56,486 nt of DNA from the NCBI GenBank assembly GCA_035390885.1, contig DAOOUW010000011.1, positions 1 to 56,486 of the forward strand, in the 5' to 3' direction. The notes below the pieces were generated by a model. That model ran no database searches. It saw nothing but the letters and a program-made list of their open reading frames with translations, and was not told where the DNA came from. Position 1 is the stretch's first letter. Each line of letters begins with the position of its first letter. Below are positions 9,003 through 17,693 of the stretch, one piece after another. The position numbers and the translations under genes are program-made. Origin of the DNA: JAOAFT01 sp035390885 (GTDB taxonomy: Bacteria > Bacteroidota > Ignavibacteria > UBA10030).

Positions 9003-11801
9003 ATGGCTAAAATAAAGAAGTACGTTTACGCTTTTGGCGGTGGAAAAGCCGACGGAAACGAAGCGATGAAAAACCTCCTCGGCGGTAAGGGAGCGAATCT
9101 TGCTGAAATGGCAGGACATCCTCAGTTGCGCCTTCCTGTTCCTCCGGGTTTTACAATTACAACGGAAGTATGTACCTATTACTACAAGAATAAAAAAACA
9201 TATCCCAAAGAGCTTAAACAAGCAGTTGATGCTGCATTGGCGAGAGTAGAAAAGTTAACGGGAAAAAAATTTGGCGATCCTAAAAATCCTCTTCTTGTCT
9301 CTGTGCGTTCTGGCGCACGCAAGTCAATGCCGGGAATGATGGACACAGTACTGAATGTGGGACTATGCGAAAGGACGCTTCCTGGACTGATTGACCAAAC
9401 GCAAAATCCTCGTTTTGCGTACGATTCCTATCGCCGTCTTATTATGATGTATTCCGATGTTGTTATGGAAAAAGCAGAAGGCATTGAGCCGAAAGACGGA
9501 AAAGGAATCCGCAAAATCCTTGATGAGCGTCTTGACAAAGTGAAACAAGAAAAAGGATATAAGAGCGATACCGAACTCACCGTTGAAGATTTAAAACAAC
9601 TGATAGTCGACTTCAAACAAAAAATTAAAGATGTGTTAGGAAAAGAATTTCCCGATGAGCCACAAGCTCAGCTCTGGGGTGGAATTGGCGCTGTGTTTGC
9701 AAGCTGGAATGGCAAGCGTGCTGTCGAGTACCGTCGGATTGAGCATATTCCAGACGATTGGGGAACAGCCGTCAATGTACAAGCAATGGTCTTTGGAAAT
9801 ATGGGGGATGACAGCGCCACGGGCGTTGCCTTTACCCGTAATCCTGGCAATGGTGAGAATCAATTCTACGGTGAATACCTGGTGAACGCGCAAGGTGAAG
9901 ATGTCGTTGCCGGAATCCGAACGCCAGCGCCAATCAATGAATATTCAAAAAACGATCAAAGCCGTCATCTACCGACTTTGGAAGAAACAATGCCGCAAAT
10001 TTACAAGCAACTCAATGACATCCGTATTCGGCTTGAGAAGCATTACAAGGATATGCTCGACATCGAGTTTACGATTGAAAAAGGAAAGCTCTACATGCTT
10101 CAGTGCCGAGTTGGAAAACGGAATGGTATTGCAGCGGTGCGGATGGCAACCGAAATGGTGAAAGAAGGGTTGATCGATTCTGAAACGGCAATTATGCGTG
10201 TTGGTCCAAATCAACTTGTCGAACTTCTTCTGCCAATGCTCGATCCAAAAGTGGAGCAAACAACTGCGCCTATTGCAAAAGGATTGCCGGCTGGACCAGG
10301 CGGTGCGCAAGGACGGGTTGTCTTTACATCGCACGATGCTGTTGAATGGGCTGCACGTGGGGAAAAGGTAATCCTTGTTCGTGAAGAAACTTCACCAGAA
10401 GATGTTGACGGGATGCACAAAGCTCAAGCTATTTTAACAAGCAAAGGCGGTATGACTTCCCACGCTGCACTAGTTGCTCGCGGATGGGGAAAGTGCTGTA
10501 TTGTTGGTTGTGGCGATATCGAAATTGCTCAGGACAATAAATCGTTCAGCACAAAGAAAGGTATCGTTGTAAAAGAAGGCGACTGGATTTCATTGAACGG
10601 AACAAAAGGATTAGTCTATAATGGTAAGTTACCGCTTCAGGATGTGGATCTTGAACACAATAAATCATACACAGACTTGATGAAGATGGTTGATAAAGTG
10701 CGCGTACTTAATATTCGTACAAATGCCGATACGCCGAAGGATGCTGCAAAGGCGATTCAATTTGGCGCTGAAGGAATTGGATTGTTTCGTACGGAGCACA
10801 TGTTCTATGGCGAAGGGAGCGACAAACCGCTCTTCTTACTCCGCAAAATGATTATGAGTCGAACAGAAGCGGAACGTCGCAAAGCGCTCGATGAACTTTT
10901 CCAATATGTGAAGAATGATATCAAAGCAACAATGGAAGTGATGGATGGACGTCCGGTAACGGTTCGGTTACTCGATCCACCGCTCCATGAATTTGTTCCA
11001 CACAGTGAAGATAAATTACAGGCTCTTGCCCGAGAATTGAATATCGACATGACAGAACTTCGCAAGCGTGCGGAATCCCTTCGGGAAAACAATCCAATGC
11101 TTGGACATCGTGGAGTTCGACTTGGAATTACATATCCGGAGATTACAGAGATGCAGGTTCGTGCAATTCTCGAATCTGCGGGTGAATTAATTCAGAGCGG
11201 CAAAAAAGCATTGCCAGAGATTATGATTCCGGTTACTGGTACTGTCAATGAGTTAACGCACCAGAAAGCTATCGTGGACAAAGTATATCTCGAAGTATGC
11301 GAGAAACTTGGACTGAAGAAAATTCCATTCCTTTATGGAACAATGATCGAAATTCCGCGTGCTGCGTTGACTGCAAATCGCATGGCGGAAGTTGCGGAGT
11401 TCTTCAGCTTCGGAACGAACGATCTCACACAAATGGGATTTGGATTCTCACGCGATGATGTTGGAAGTTTTCTCCCCGATTATCTCAGCGCTAAAATTCT
11501 ACCGGATGATCCATTCCAAACGATTGATCAGGAAGGAATCGGTGAGTTAATTAAAATTGGAATCGACCGTGGACGTGCAACTCGACCTCATTTGAAAGTT
11601 GGAATCTGCGGCGAACATGGCGGCGATCCTGAAAGCGTCAAGTTTTGCCATCGTGTTGGAATGAACTACGTTAGTTGCTCGCCGTTCCGCATTCCAATTT
11701 CTCGACTTGCAGCAGCACAGGCTGCCGTTGAGGAGAAAGCAAAAGCAAAGTCGAAAGCCAAGGGTAAGAGCACAACAAGTAAATCGAAGCGGAAGAAATA
11801 A
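9003..11801 (+). CDS. ppdK: Pyruvate, phosphate dikinase
   Basis: This cytosolic enzyme interconverts pyruvate, ATP and phosphate with PEP, AMP and pyrophosphate. The order is an N-terminal nucleotide-grasp domain (GGKGANLAEMAG, SVRSGARKSMPGMMDTVLN), the swivelling phosphohistidine domain with GGMTSHAALVARGWG (His487), and a PEP-binding TIM barrel with FRTEHMF, GTMIEIPRAAL, SFGTNDLTQM and the conserved Cys in NYVSCSPFRIP (Cys892). At 932 residues it is longer than typical bacterial forms (around 875-900), partly because of a Lys/Ala/Ser-rich basic tail of over 20 residues after AAAQAAVEEK. AGAAAGGAT before the ATG is a good ribosome binding site. It stands alone between non-coding gaps and is followed by a hairpin terminator. 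Confidence 0.97.
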   Translation: MAKIKKYVYAFGGGKADGNEAMKNLLGGKGANLAEMAGHPQLRLPVPPGFTITTEVCTYYYKNKKTYPKELKQAVDAALARVEKLTGKKFGDPKNPLLVSVRSGARKSMPGMMDTVLNVGLCERTLPGLIDQTQNPRFAYDSYRRLIMMYSDVVMEKAEGIEPKDGKGIRKILDERLDKVKQEKGYKSDTELTVEDLKQLIVDFKQKIKDVLGKEFPDEPQAQLWGGIGAVFASWNGKRAVEYRRIEHIPDDWGTAVNVQAMVFGNMGDDSATGVAFTRNPGNGENQFYGEYLVNAQGEDVVAGIRTPAPINEYSKNDQSRHLPTLEETMPQIYKQLNDIRIRLEKHYKDMLDIEFTIEKGKLYMLQCRVGKRNGIAAVRMATEMVKEGLIDSETAIMRVGPNQLVELLLPMLDPKVEQTTAPIAKGLPAGPGGAQGRVVFTSHDAVEWAARGEKVILVREETSPEDVDGMHKAQAILTSKGGMTSHAALVARGWGKCCIVGCGDIEIAQDNKSFSTKKGIVVKEGDWISLNGTKGLVYNGKLPLQDVDLEHNKSYTDLMKMVDKVRVLNIRTNADTPKDAAKAIQFGAEGIGLFRTEHMFYGEGSDKPLFLLRKMIMSRTEAERRKALDELFQYVKNDIKATMEVMDGRPVTVRLLDPPLHEFVPHSEDKLQALARELNIDMTELRKRAESLRENNPMLGHRGVRLGITYPEITEMQVRAILESAGELIQSGKKALPEIMIPVTGTVNELTHQKAIVDKVYLEVCEKLGLKKIPFLYGTMIEIPRAALTANRMAEVAEFFSFGTNDLTQMGFGFSRDDVGSFLPDYLSAKILPDDPFQTIDQEGIGELIKIGIDRGRATRPHLKVGICGEHGGDPESVKFCHRVGMNYVSCSPFRIPISRLAAAQAAVEEKAKAKSKAKGKSTTSKSKRKK

Positions 11802-11826
11802 TTCCCTTTGTTGCGGATTCACTAGA

Positions 11827-11862
11827 GAGGCGGTAGTCTTCACTGCCGCCTCGATTTGTTCT
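11827..11862 (+). terminator. Rho-independent-type terminator after ppdK
   Basis: An 11-bp stem, GAGGCGGTAGT (11827-11837) with ACTGCCGCCTC (11842-11852), contains one G-U pair and is closed by the tetraloop CTTC. A T-rich tract, GATTTGTTCT, follows. It lies 25 bases after the ppdK stop and before queA. Confidence 0.75.
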
Positions 11863-11888
11863 ATAGTAATTAAGAAAGGAATATGCCG

Positions 11889-12926
11889 ATGAAACTTTCC
11901 GATTTTAAGTATCCACTTCCTCGAAATCTCGTTGCAAAAGTTCCAGCAAACCCGCGGGATCATTCACGACTTATGGTTGTGGATAGAGCAACACAATCGA
12001 TAGAAGATCGGAAATTTTATGAAATCGTTGATTATTTTGAAAAAGGCGATTGTCTTGTTATCAATGAGACAAAAGTGTTTCAAGCGCGATTGATTGGAAA
12101 GAAAGAAAAAACGAATGCAAAAATAGAAGTATTTCTTCTCCGCGAATTAAATGCAGAAGAAAATGTGTGGGATGTGATTGTGGACCCTGCCCGAAAAGTT
12201 CGTATTGGAAATAAAATTTATTTCGACGATGGGAAACTCTGGTGTGAAGTTATCGACAATACTACTTCACGTGGACGTACTGTTCGATTTAATCACAAAG
12301 GCGATTTCTTCAAAATAATAGACAGAATTGGACTGACGCCGCTGCCGCCGTACATCAAACGGGATCCAACAGAGAAAGATAAAGAAACATATCAAACGGT
12401 CTATGCACGCGTTATTGGTTCTGTTGCAGCGCCTACAGCGGGATTGCATTTTACTAAAGCGCTTCTTAAGAAGCTCGAAGCGAAAGGCGTTACAATTGCG
12501 CCTGTTGTGCTTCATATTGGACTTGGTACATTTCGATCTGTTGAAGTTGAAGATTTGACAAAACACAAAATGGATTCTGAATATTTTGAAATACCGGAAG
12601 AAACGGTAGAAATCGTAAACAAAACGATCGACTCAAAACGAAATGTCTTCGTCGTTGGAACAAGTACATGCAGAGCTGTGGAATCGAGCGTTACTGTTGA
12701 CGGACATTTGAAAGCTGCAAAAGGGTGGACGGATAAATTTATTTTCCCGCCGTACGATTTCAAAATTGCCGATAAACTCATCACAAATTTCCATTTGCCG
12801 GAATCGACATTGCTTATGTTAGTCAGCGCTTTTATGGGACATGAACTCATGATGCAAGCCTATAAGAAAGCTATTAAAGAAGGATATCGCTTCTTTAGCT
12901 ATGGCGATGCGATGTTGATTCTATAG
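11889..12926 (+). CDS. queA: S-adenosylmethionine:tRNA ribosyltransferase-isomerase
   Basis: QueA transfers and isomerises the ribosyl part of S-adenosylmethionine onto preQ1 in tRNA, giving epoxyqueuosine. The 345-residue sequence carries the family's blocks: KLSDFKYPLPRNLVAKVPA at the N-terminus, DHSRLMVVDR, INETKVFQARL, PLPPYIKRDPTEKDKETYQTVYA (shown in part), GSVAAPTAGLHFT, HIGLGTFRSVEVEDL and TNFHLPESTLLMLVSAF. Another in-frame ATG at 11883 sits only a few bases from the AAAGGA site; ATG 11889 gives normal spacing and matches the family start, so it is preferred. It is preceded by the ppdK terminator and followed by a second hairpin. Confidence 0.96.
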   Translation: MKLSDFKYPLPRNLVAKVPANPRDHSRLMVVDRATQSIEDRKFYEIVDYFEKGDCLVINETKVFQARLIGKKEKTNAKIEVFLLRELNAEENVWDVIVDPARKVRIGNKIYFDDGKLWCEVIDNTTSRGRTVRFNHKGDFFKIIDRIGLTPLPPYIKRDPTEKDKETYQTVYARVIGSVAAPTAGLHFTKALLKKLEAKGVTIAPVVLHIGLGTFRSVEVEDLTKHKMDSEYFEIPEETVEIVNKTIDSKRNVFVVGTSTCRAVESSVTVDGHLKAAKGWTDKFIFPPYDFKIADKLITNFHLPESTLLMLVSAFMGHELMMQAYKKAIKEGYRFFSYGDAMLIL

Positions 12927-12938
12927 TGAACAATACCC

Positions 12939-12968
12939 GAAGGAGGCAATCAAGGTTTTGCTTCCTTC
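12939..12968 (+). terminator. Hairpin after queA, possible terminator
   Basis: GAAGGAGGCAA (12939-12949) pairs with TTGCTTCCTTC (12958-12968) with one G-T mismatch and an 8-base loop. The following sequence is AT-rich (AATTCTATACT) but lacks a clean T run, so termination may be partial and ispD could be read through. Confidence 0.5.
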
Positions 12969-12983
12969 AATTCTATACTAACC

Positions 12984-13700
12984 ATGAAACGACGACCAAA
13001 AGTATACGCTTTAGTTCCAGCCGCTGGATCCGGCGCTCGACTTGGCGGAGCTGTGAAAAAACAGTTCCTCTTGTTGGACAGAAAGCCTGTCATTGTCCAT
13101 ACGCTTCAGCGGTTTGAACAGTGCAGTATGGTTGATGAAGTACTTGTTGCTGTGCCCGAACCTCACATTGTTGAAATGGAACAGTACATCTCTCAATATT
13201 GTTTGCACAAAGTTAGTAAAGTGATTGCTGGCGGAAAGCATCGTCAGGATTCGGTTGCAAATCTTCTCTCACGTCTCAAAGCAAAGAGCTCAGATTTTAT
13301 TCTTGTCCATGATGGAGTTCGTCCTTTTGTAACCCTTGAAGCGATAAACGAAGTCGTACAAGCTTGTGCAGAGTATGGAGCGGCTGTTCTTGCAGTGCAA
13401 CCGAAAGACACAGTACGTCGCTCTGTTGGTGGAGGATTCTTTGATCAAACTCTTGACCGCACTGCGCTCTGGTTAGTGCAAACTCCGCAGGTCTTTCGTG
13501 CGTCCATTCTTCTCAAGGCTTTTGAAGAAGCAAAGGCACAACATTTCTACGGTACCGATGAAGCATCGTTGGTGGAGCGCATCGGCATCAAGGCGCGGAT
13601 AGTCAAAGGCAGTTATGATAATATCAAAATTACTACAAAGGAAGATCTAGATTTTGCGGCGCTCATTCTTCAGCGCTGGCGAAAAGAAGGGATTCTGTAA
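12984..13700 (+). CDS. ispD: 2-C-methyl-D-erythritol 4-phosphate cytidylyltransferase
   Basis: IspD makes CDP-methylerythritol in the non-mevalonate isoprenoid pathway. The 238-residue protein, the usual size, has the nucleotide-binding start VPAAGSGARLGGAVKKQFLLL, the block ILVHDGVRPFVT, the catalytic-loop region QPKDTVRR and the substrate-binding end TPQVFRASIL followed by TDEASLVER and GSYDNIKITTKEDL. The start is the ATG at 12984, 16 bases past the queA hairpin, with no strong ribosome binding site. No ispF follows directly; the gap downstream holds only a decayed transposon. Confidence 0.96.
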   Translation: MKRRPKVYALVPAAGSGARLGGAVKKQFLLLDRKPVIVHTLQRFEQCSMVDEVLVAVPEPHIVEMEQYISQYCLHKVSKVIAGGKHRQDSVANLLSRLKAKSSDFILVHDGVRPFVTLEAINEVVQACAEYGAAVLAVQPKDTVRRSVGGGFFDQTLDRTALWLVQTPQVFRASILLKAFEEAKAQHFYGTDEASLVERIGIKARIVKGSYDNIKITTKEDLDFAALILQRWRKEGIL

Positions 13701-13708
13701 CCAATAAT

Positions 13709-14060
13709 TTATAGAGAGCAAGAAAATTCATTTTCTCGGAGGGGTGCTGAATAAGATCGTACCCTTTTTTGATGAGAGTCAAGTTTAGCTTTCCAGAGTT
13801 GATCAAGAAAGTCGAGAGGCAAGGCGACCACAGCCGGGAGGATATTTTTATTTCGTTTGGCAATAATATCCCATGGGATTTACAGTTTTTTGATTTATTT
13901 TTACGAGCGACATTATACCAAAGGACATAGGCGGAAGCTTTATCAAGGGACTCTATTTGTTCCTCTAATTCCGGATCTGATAAATTGTATAAAAAATGAA
14001 TGAATAATATCTTGATCGTCAATAATGCATCTTTCCATGGACGTCATCCCTTCGTTTATC
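13709..14060 (-). pseudogene. Decayed integrase-core (rve) transposase fragment
   Basis: On the minus strand, three reading frames in succession recall the C-terminal end of an integrase-type DDE transposase. Around 14050-13990 one frame reads HGK/MERCIIDDQ, like the NGKVERSHRIDD motif. Around 14000-13880 another reads KASAYVLWYNVARKNKSKNCKS, like the family's Y-x-L-[WY]-[FY]-N-x-x-R-K-N element. From about 13880 a third reads PWDIIAKRNKNILPAVVALPLDFL, like the terminal TPWEII...LPP block, ending at a stop near 13709. The frame changes imply at least two indels, so it is non-functional. Family placement is pattern recognition without a search; the upstream half of the element was not recognised. 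Confidence 0.55.
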
Positions 14061-14260
14061 CGTCCGATCTAGTACTGAGAATAACCCCAGTCTACATGCT
14101 GTTCTATTTCTCCTAATTTTATCTCAGTTCGAGTTGCTTTTCGATTCTTGTTGACTTGATAATCTCCTAAACTCAGCTGTTTTATCAATCCGTTCCTTTG
14201 TCGTTGTTGTTGACTCAATCAATTTCTGCAGCTCTGGGGAAACTTCCAAATATTTTTTTA

Positions 14261-14305
14261 TGAAGGAAAGACTACGTTCGCTACGCTCACTCCATCTTTC
14301 CTTCA
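14261..14305. repeat. Perfect 11-bp inverted repeat flanking a TTCGCTACGCTC core
   Basis: TGAAGGAAAGA (14261-14271) and TCTTTCCTTCA (14295-14305) are perfect reverse complements separated by 23 bases containing TTCGCTACGCTCACT. Such cores recur in bacterial intergenic repeats. It may be a REP-like element or a trace of the adjacent decayed transposon. Confidence 0.55.
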
Positions 14306-14412
14306 AGATGTGTAACAATCCATTCTGATACTGCCCTCTGTCCCTCCTTCCCATGTATCTTCAGGGGGATACTATGTACCTTCCGATTTCCACAAAAAAA
14401 TTTTCTCTCCTC

Positions 14413-14441
14413 TTGACAATTGTAACAATAGCGACTATATT
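14413..14441 (+). promoter_or_regulatory. Sigma-70-type promoter for the TonB receptor gene
   Basis: TTGACA (14413-14418), exactly 17 bases, then TATATT (14436-14441) match the housekeeping consensus at 11 of 12 positions. Transcription would start near 14448 and leave a leader of about 160 bases before the ATG at 14607. Note that many Bacteroidota use a different consensus, so the fit also says something about the lineage. Confidence 0.65.
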
Positions 14442-14606
14442 CGATTTGTGTGTAGTTAGCGCTGTATATAATCTATTTTTATCATAAGGCAATAGCAGTT
14501 TTAGTTTCATCCTGTTTTTTGTGAGAAGGATATTGTGTAAAGGCTTTAGAATGAGGCTATATAAAGAAGAAAAACATCTCACCCAAATAAATGATAAGGA
14601 ATCATT

Positions 14607-17600
14607 ATGAAAGCACATATTTATTCCAGAGTTTGCCTCCTGGTAGTTTTAATCTCATCGGTTGCATTCAGTCAAAGTGTATTAAAAGGAACTGTAACCG
14701 ATGCAACAACAGGCGACCCTCTAATTGGGGCAAATGTTGTTCTTGTTGGAACTTCGCTTGGAGCAGCTACCGATTTGTATGGAAGTTATCGTATTGTAGG
14801 TATTCCTGCGGGAGGATATACTGTGCGAGTTTCCTATGTAGGGTATGAAGCACAAAAATTCACCATTACAATATCAGAAAAAGAACATACACTCGATGTA
14901 AAGTTATCTCCAGAAGCTATTGAAGGAGAAGTCGTTGAAGTCTATGGACAATTGCGTGGGCAGATGGCAGCAATCAACCAGCAAATTACCTCTCAGACGA
15001 TTGTGAATGTTGTATCCGAAGAGAAGATAAAAGAGTTGCCAGATGCAAATGCCGCAGAAGCAATCGGACGGCTTCCTGGTGTTTCGGTAATTCGTTCTGG
15101 TGGTGAGGCGACAAAAGTTGTGTTAAGAGGACTGAGCTCTAAGTTTAGTAACATAACTGTTGACGGAGTGAGAATTCCCCCTACGGATGCTTATACTCGC
15201 GAGGTTGATTTAAGTACAATCTCACAAGGTTCGTTGGCAGGTATTGAATTGTTTAAAACGCTTACTCCAGATCAAGATGGCGACGCTATTGCCGGCACTG
15301 TCAATCTGAAAACAAAAAAGGCTCCAAGTGAAAGGGAAATTACGCTCGATGTAAAAGGCGATTATAACCATCTTATGAATTCTCTAGAACAGTATGATGT
15401 AATGCTTCGTTATGGAGAAAGATTTTTTGATGATGTAATGGGTATTCAAATACAAGGGAATATTGAGAGAAAAATACGAAGCAGCGAATCTATTGCGTAT
15501 GGATATGCTGAGACTCGAAGCGCAGAACTGCCTACAAATGATCCAAATCCTGATGTCTATTGGCTTAATAATTTTAACGTGTATTTTAATGATGAGGTTC
15601 GAAAAAGAAGTGGCGCGCAAGTGATTCTTGATGTGAACACCCCCGACGAAGGAAATATTAAATTAAGCGCTGTCTATAGTGGTACAAATCGAGATATCAT
15701 GTCATACAATCGTCAATATCCCACTACCCTTGCAAGCGCATATTTTGATTTTATTTATAGATACCGTGAGTTGGATATTAACACAGTAAACTCCTCCCTT
15801 CAAGGACAAAACCACCTGTTAGGATTTACAGTAGATTGGAATGCATCATACGCTCATTCGCGAACTGAAAACCCGTATGACTATCAATTGAGATTTACCG
15901 ATCCAAGCGGCGGTTCAATTCCTCCAGCAAAAGATCACCCGGAAATAAATATTATTCCTTATGCAAGCACAAATTATTCAGCAGCTGCTTGTAGTACAGC
16001 ATTGTTTCGTGGAATGGAAAATTTTGAAAAAGAACGAACCGCCTCTATAAATTTATTGAGAAAATATGCTGTTAGTGAAGCGATTTCTGGGGAATTTAAA
16101 TTTGGAGGAAAGTACAAAACCCGCGACCGATGGTTCGATAGCTTTGAGCTCTATGATAATGCTTATTTACACTCTTTTTACTTCAACAATGTTGATGGTA
16201 CTCCCAAAGCATACCAAGGCACTCGATTCGAGGATTATGTGGTCAATAGGAGTAGTCAACGGCCTGCGCTAACAGATTTTTATGATGAGCTTAAAACCCG
16301 AAAAGTAATGGATCTTTATACTATGGCTCCGCTCATTGAAGTTGATGCGCTCAAAGAATGGTATGAGTTAAATAAAAATGGAGCGTATGGAGGAAATTTA
16401 GAATACTCATCAAGCGCTATTCCTGAACTTATGGATTATTCAATTACTGAACGGGTTTCCTCTGGTTATGTAATGAACACATTGAATTACGGTCAGTCAA
16501 TCTCGTTTTTATTAGGAGCGAGAATCGAGAAAGATGATAACGACTATTATGCAAAGTATGCGGCTGGTGGAGTTGCCACTGGGGTAATGCCGACAGTTGC
16601 GCCAGGCGCCATGCGAGATTCCACTGCTAAGTTTTCGAAAACGATGATCTTGCCGAATGCGCAATTGACAGTGCGTCCAACTGACTATTTAACGCTTCGA
16701 TTGGTTGCGTACAAAGCGTTGGCGCGTCCTGATTATAATTTAAGACTTCCTCGATTTTATATTCAGGGTAATGCTGTAGAAGTTGGCAATCCAAATCTCA
16801 AGAATATTGAAGCCTGGAATTTTGAAATTAATACTCAGATATATGAAAATAAACTTGGATTAATTTCCGCCTCGGTTTTCTATAAGAGGATTGATAACCT
16901 GATCCATGATATGGAAGATATTTTATTAAGCGGAAATGCGAACCAAGGGTCTGTTTTTGACTCCGTAATGACGACATACGGAATGCACTGGAATACCAAC
17001 CCTTCGCTTGCACCGCTTATGATCTATGGGTCACACACTTTAAGCGCTCCATATAATTCTAAAGATCCATCGTATGCCTATGGAGTAGAATTTGAACATC
17101 AATTTAATTTGAATGCGTGGCACATACCGGCATGGTTACGAAACATAACACTTACCTATAATTTCTCTATTACAAGATCAGAAACTAATATTTTAATTCG
17201 ATATACGAAGGTGGATACACTCTGGAGTTACCGAGTTAATCCAAGGACGGGAGATACTACTTGGGTTATGAGTACCGAGCAAACATTTTTACCTAAGACC
17301 GTAAAAAGACAATCAGAGGGTCAACCGAAATTTTATGGAAATATAGCGCTCGGTTATGATATCAAAGGCTTTTCAGCTCGACTTTCCGTTTTTTATCAGG
17401 ATAAATATGTTGAACAATATTCTGAAAAAGGAAACGCTGATGAAATTGTAGATAGCTTTACAAAATGGGATTTATCGCTGAAACAAGTTATTACAAATTA
17501 TTTATCAGTTTTTGTAAATGTTAATAACTTAACAAATATCAAGGAAACAAAATCAAGAGTGAATAATATTCGCGGTTGGAATTTACCAAGAAGCGCTGAA

Positions 17601-17645
17601 TTTTATGGTACTACAATCGATTTTGGTGTGCGTGTGTCGCTGTAA
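14607..17645 (+). CDS. TonB-dependent outer-membrane receptor with CarboxypepD_reg-like domain
   Basis: This 1012-residue outer-membrane receptor begins with a signal peptide (cleavage probably near AFS-QS, residue 22). A CarboxypepD_reg-like beta-sandwich follows at about 25-105 (LKGTVTDATTGDPLIGANV, GSYRIVGIPAGGYTVRVSYVG in part). The plug covers about 120-225, with AEAIGRLPGVSVIRSGGEATKV, VLRGLSS and DGDAIAGTVNLKTK, and a large beta-barrel runs to the terminal FGVRVSL. Such receptors import oligosaccharides, siderophores or other large solutes using TonB energy; the ligand is not evident. ATAAGGAATC precedes the ATG. The secreted beta-helix gene starts 48 bases after its stop, suggesting a surface-binding or degradation pair. 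Confidence 0.93.
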   Translation: MKAHIYSRVCLLVVLISSVAFSQSVLKGTVTDATTGDPLIGANVVLVGTSLGAATDLYGSYRIVGIPAGGYTVRVSYVGYEAQKFTITISEKEHTLDVKLSPEAIEGEVVEVYGQLRGQMAAINQQITSQTIVNVVSEEKIKELPDANAAEAIGRLPGVSVIRSGGEATKVVLRGLSSKFSNITVDGVRIPPTDAYTREVDLSTISQGSLAGIELFKTLTPDQDGDAIAGTVNLKTKKAPSEREITLDVKGDYNHLMNSLEQYDVMLRYGERFFDDVMGIQIQGNIERKIRSSESIAYGYAETRSAELPTNDPNPDVYWLNNFNVYFNDEVRKRSGAQVILDVNTPDEGNIKLSAVYSGTNRDIMSYNRQYPTTLASAYFDFIYRYRELDINTVNSSLQGQNHLLGFTVDWNASYAHSRTENPYDYQLRFTDPSGGSIPPAKDHPEINIIPYASTNYSAAACSTALFRGMENFEKERTASINLLRKYAVSEAISGEFKFGGKYKTRDRWFDSFELYDNAYLHSFYFNNVDGTPKAYQGTRFEDYVVNRSSQRPALTDFYDELKTRKVMDLYTMAPLIEVDALKEWYELNKNGAYGGNLEYSSSAIPELMDYSITERVSSGYVMNTLNYGQSISFLLGARIEKDDNDYYAKYAAGGVATGVMPTVAPGAMRDSTAKFSKTMILPNAQLTVRPTDYLTLRLVAYKALARPDYNLRLPRFYIQGNAVEVGNPNLKNIEAWNFEINTQIYENKLGLISASVFYKRIDNLIHDMEDILLSGNANQGSVFDSVMTTYGMHWNTNPSLAPLMIYGSHTLSAPYNSKDPSYAYGVEFEHQFNLNAWHIPAWLRNITLTYNFSITRSETNILIRYTKVDTLWSYRVNPRTGDTTWVMSTEQTFLPKTVKRQSEGQPKFYGNIALGYDIKGFSARLSVFYQDKYVEQYSEKGNADEIVDSFTKWDLSLKQVITNYLSVFVNVNNLTNIKETKSRVNNIRGWNLPRSAEFYGTTIDFGVRVSL

Positions 17646-17693
17646 TATCAATTAACAAATACATCTAATAACAATAATATATTGGAGGGTGCT

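Larger units (their letters stand above)
13701..14606. other. Gene-poor gap between ispD and TonB receptor
   Basis: This 906-base stretch has no intact gene that I can support. It contains the decayed transposase (about 13709-14060), an 11-bp inverted repeat (14261-14305) around a TTCGCTACGCTCACT core, and the promoter and long leader of the TonB receptor gene from 14413. A 76-codon minus-strand open frame at 14124-14354 overlaps the inverted repeat and has no recognisable family. Confidence 0.7.

Noticed and set aside
14124..14354. 76-codon minus-strand frame in the ispD-TonB gap
   Set aside because: It spans the inverted repeat at 14261-14305 (hence its SERSERS wording), has no recognisable domain and no good start context.
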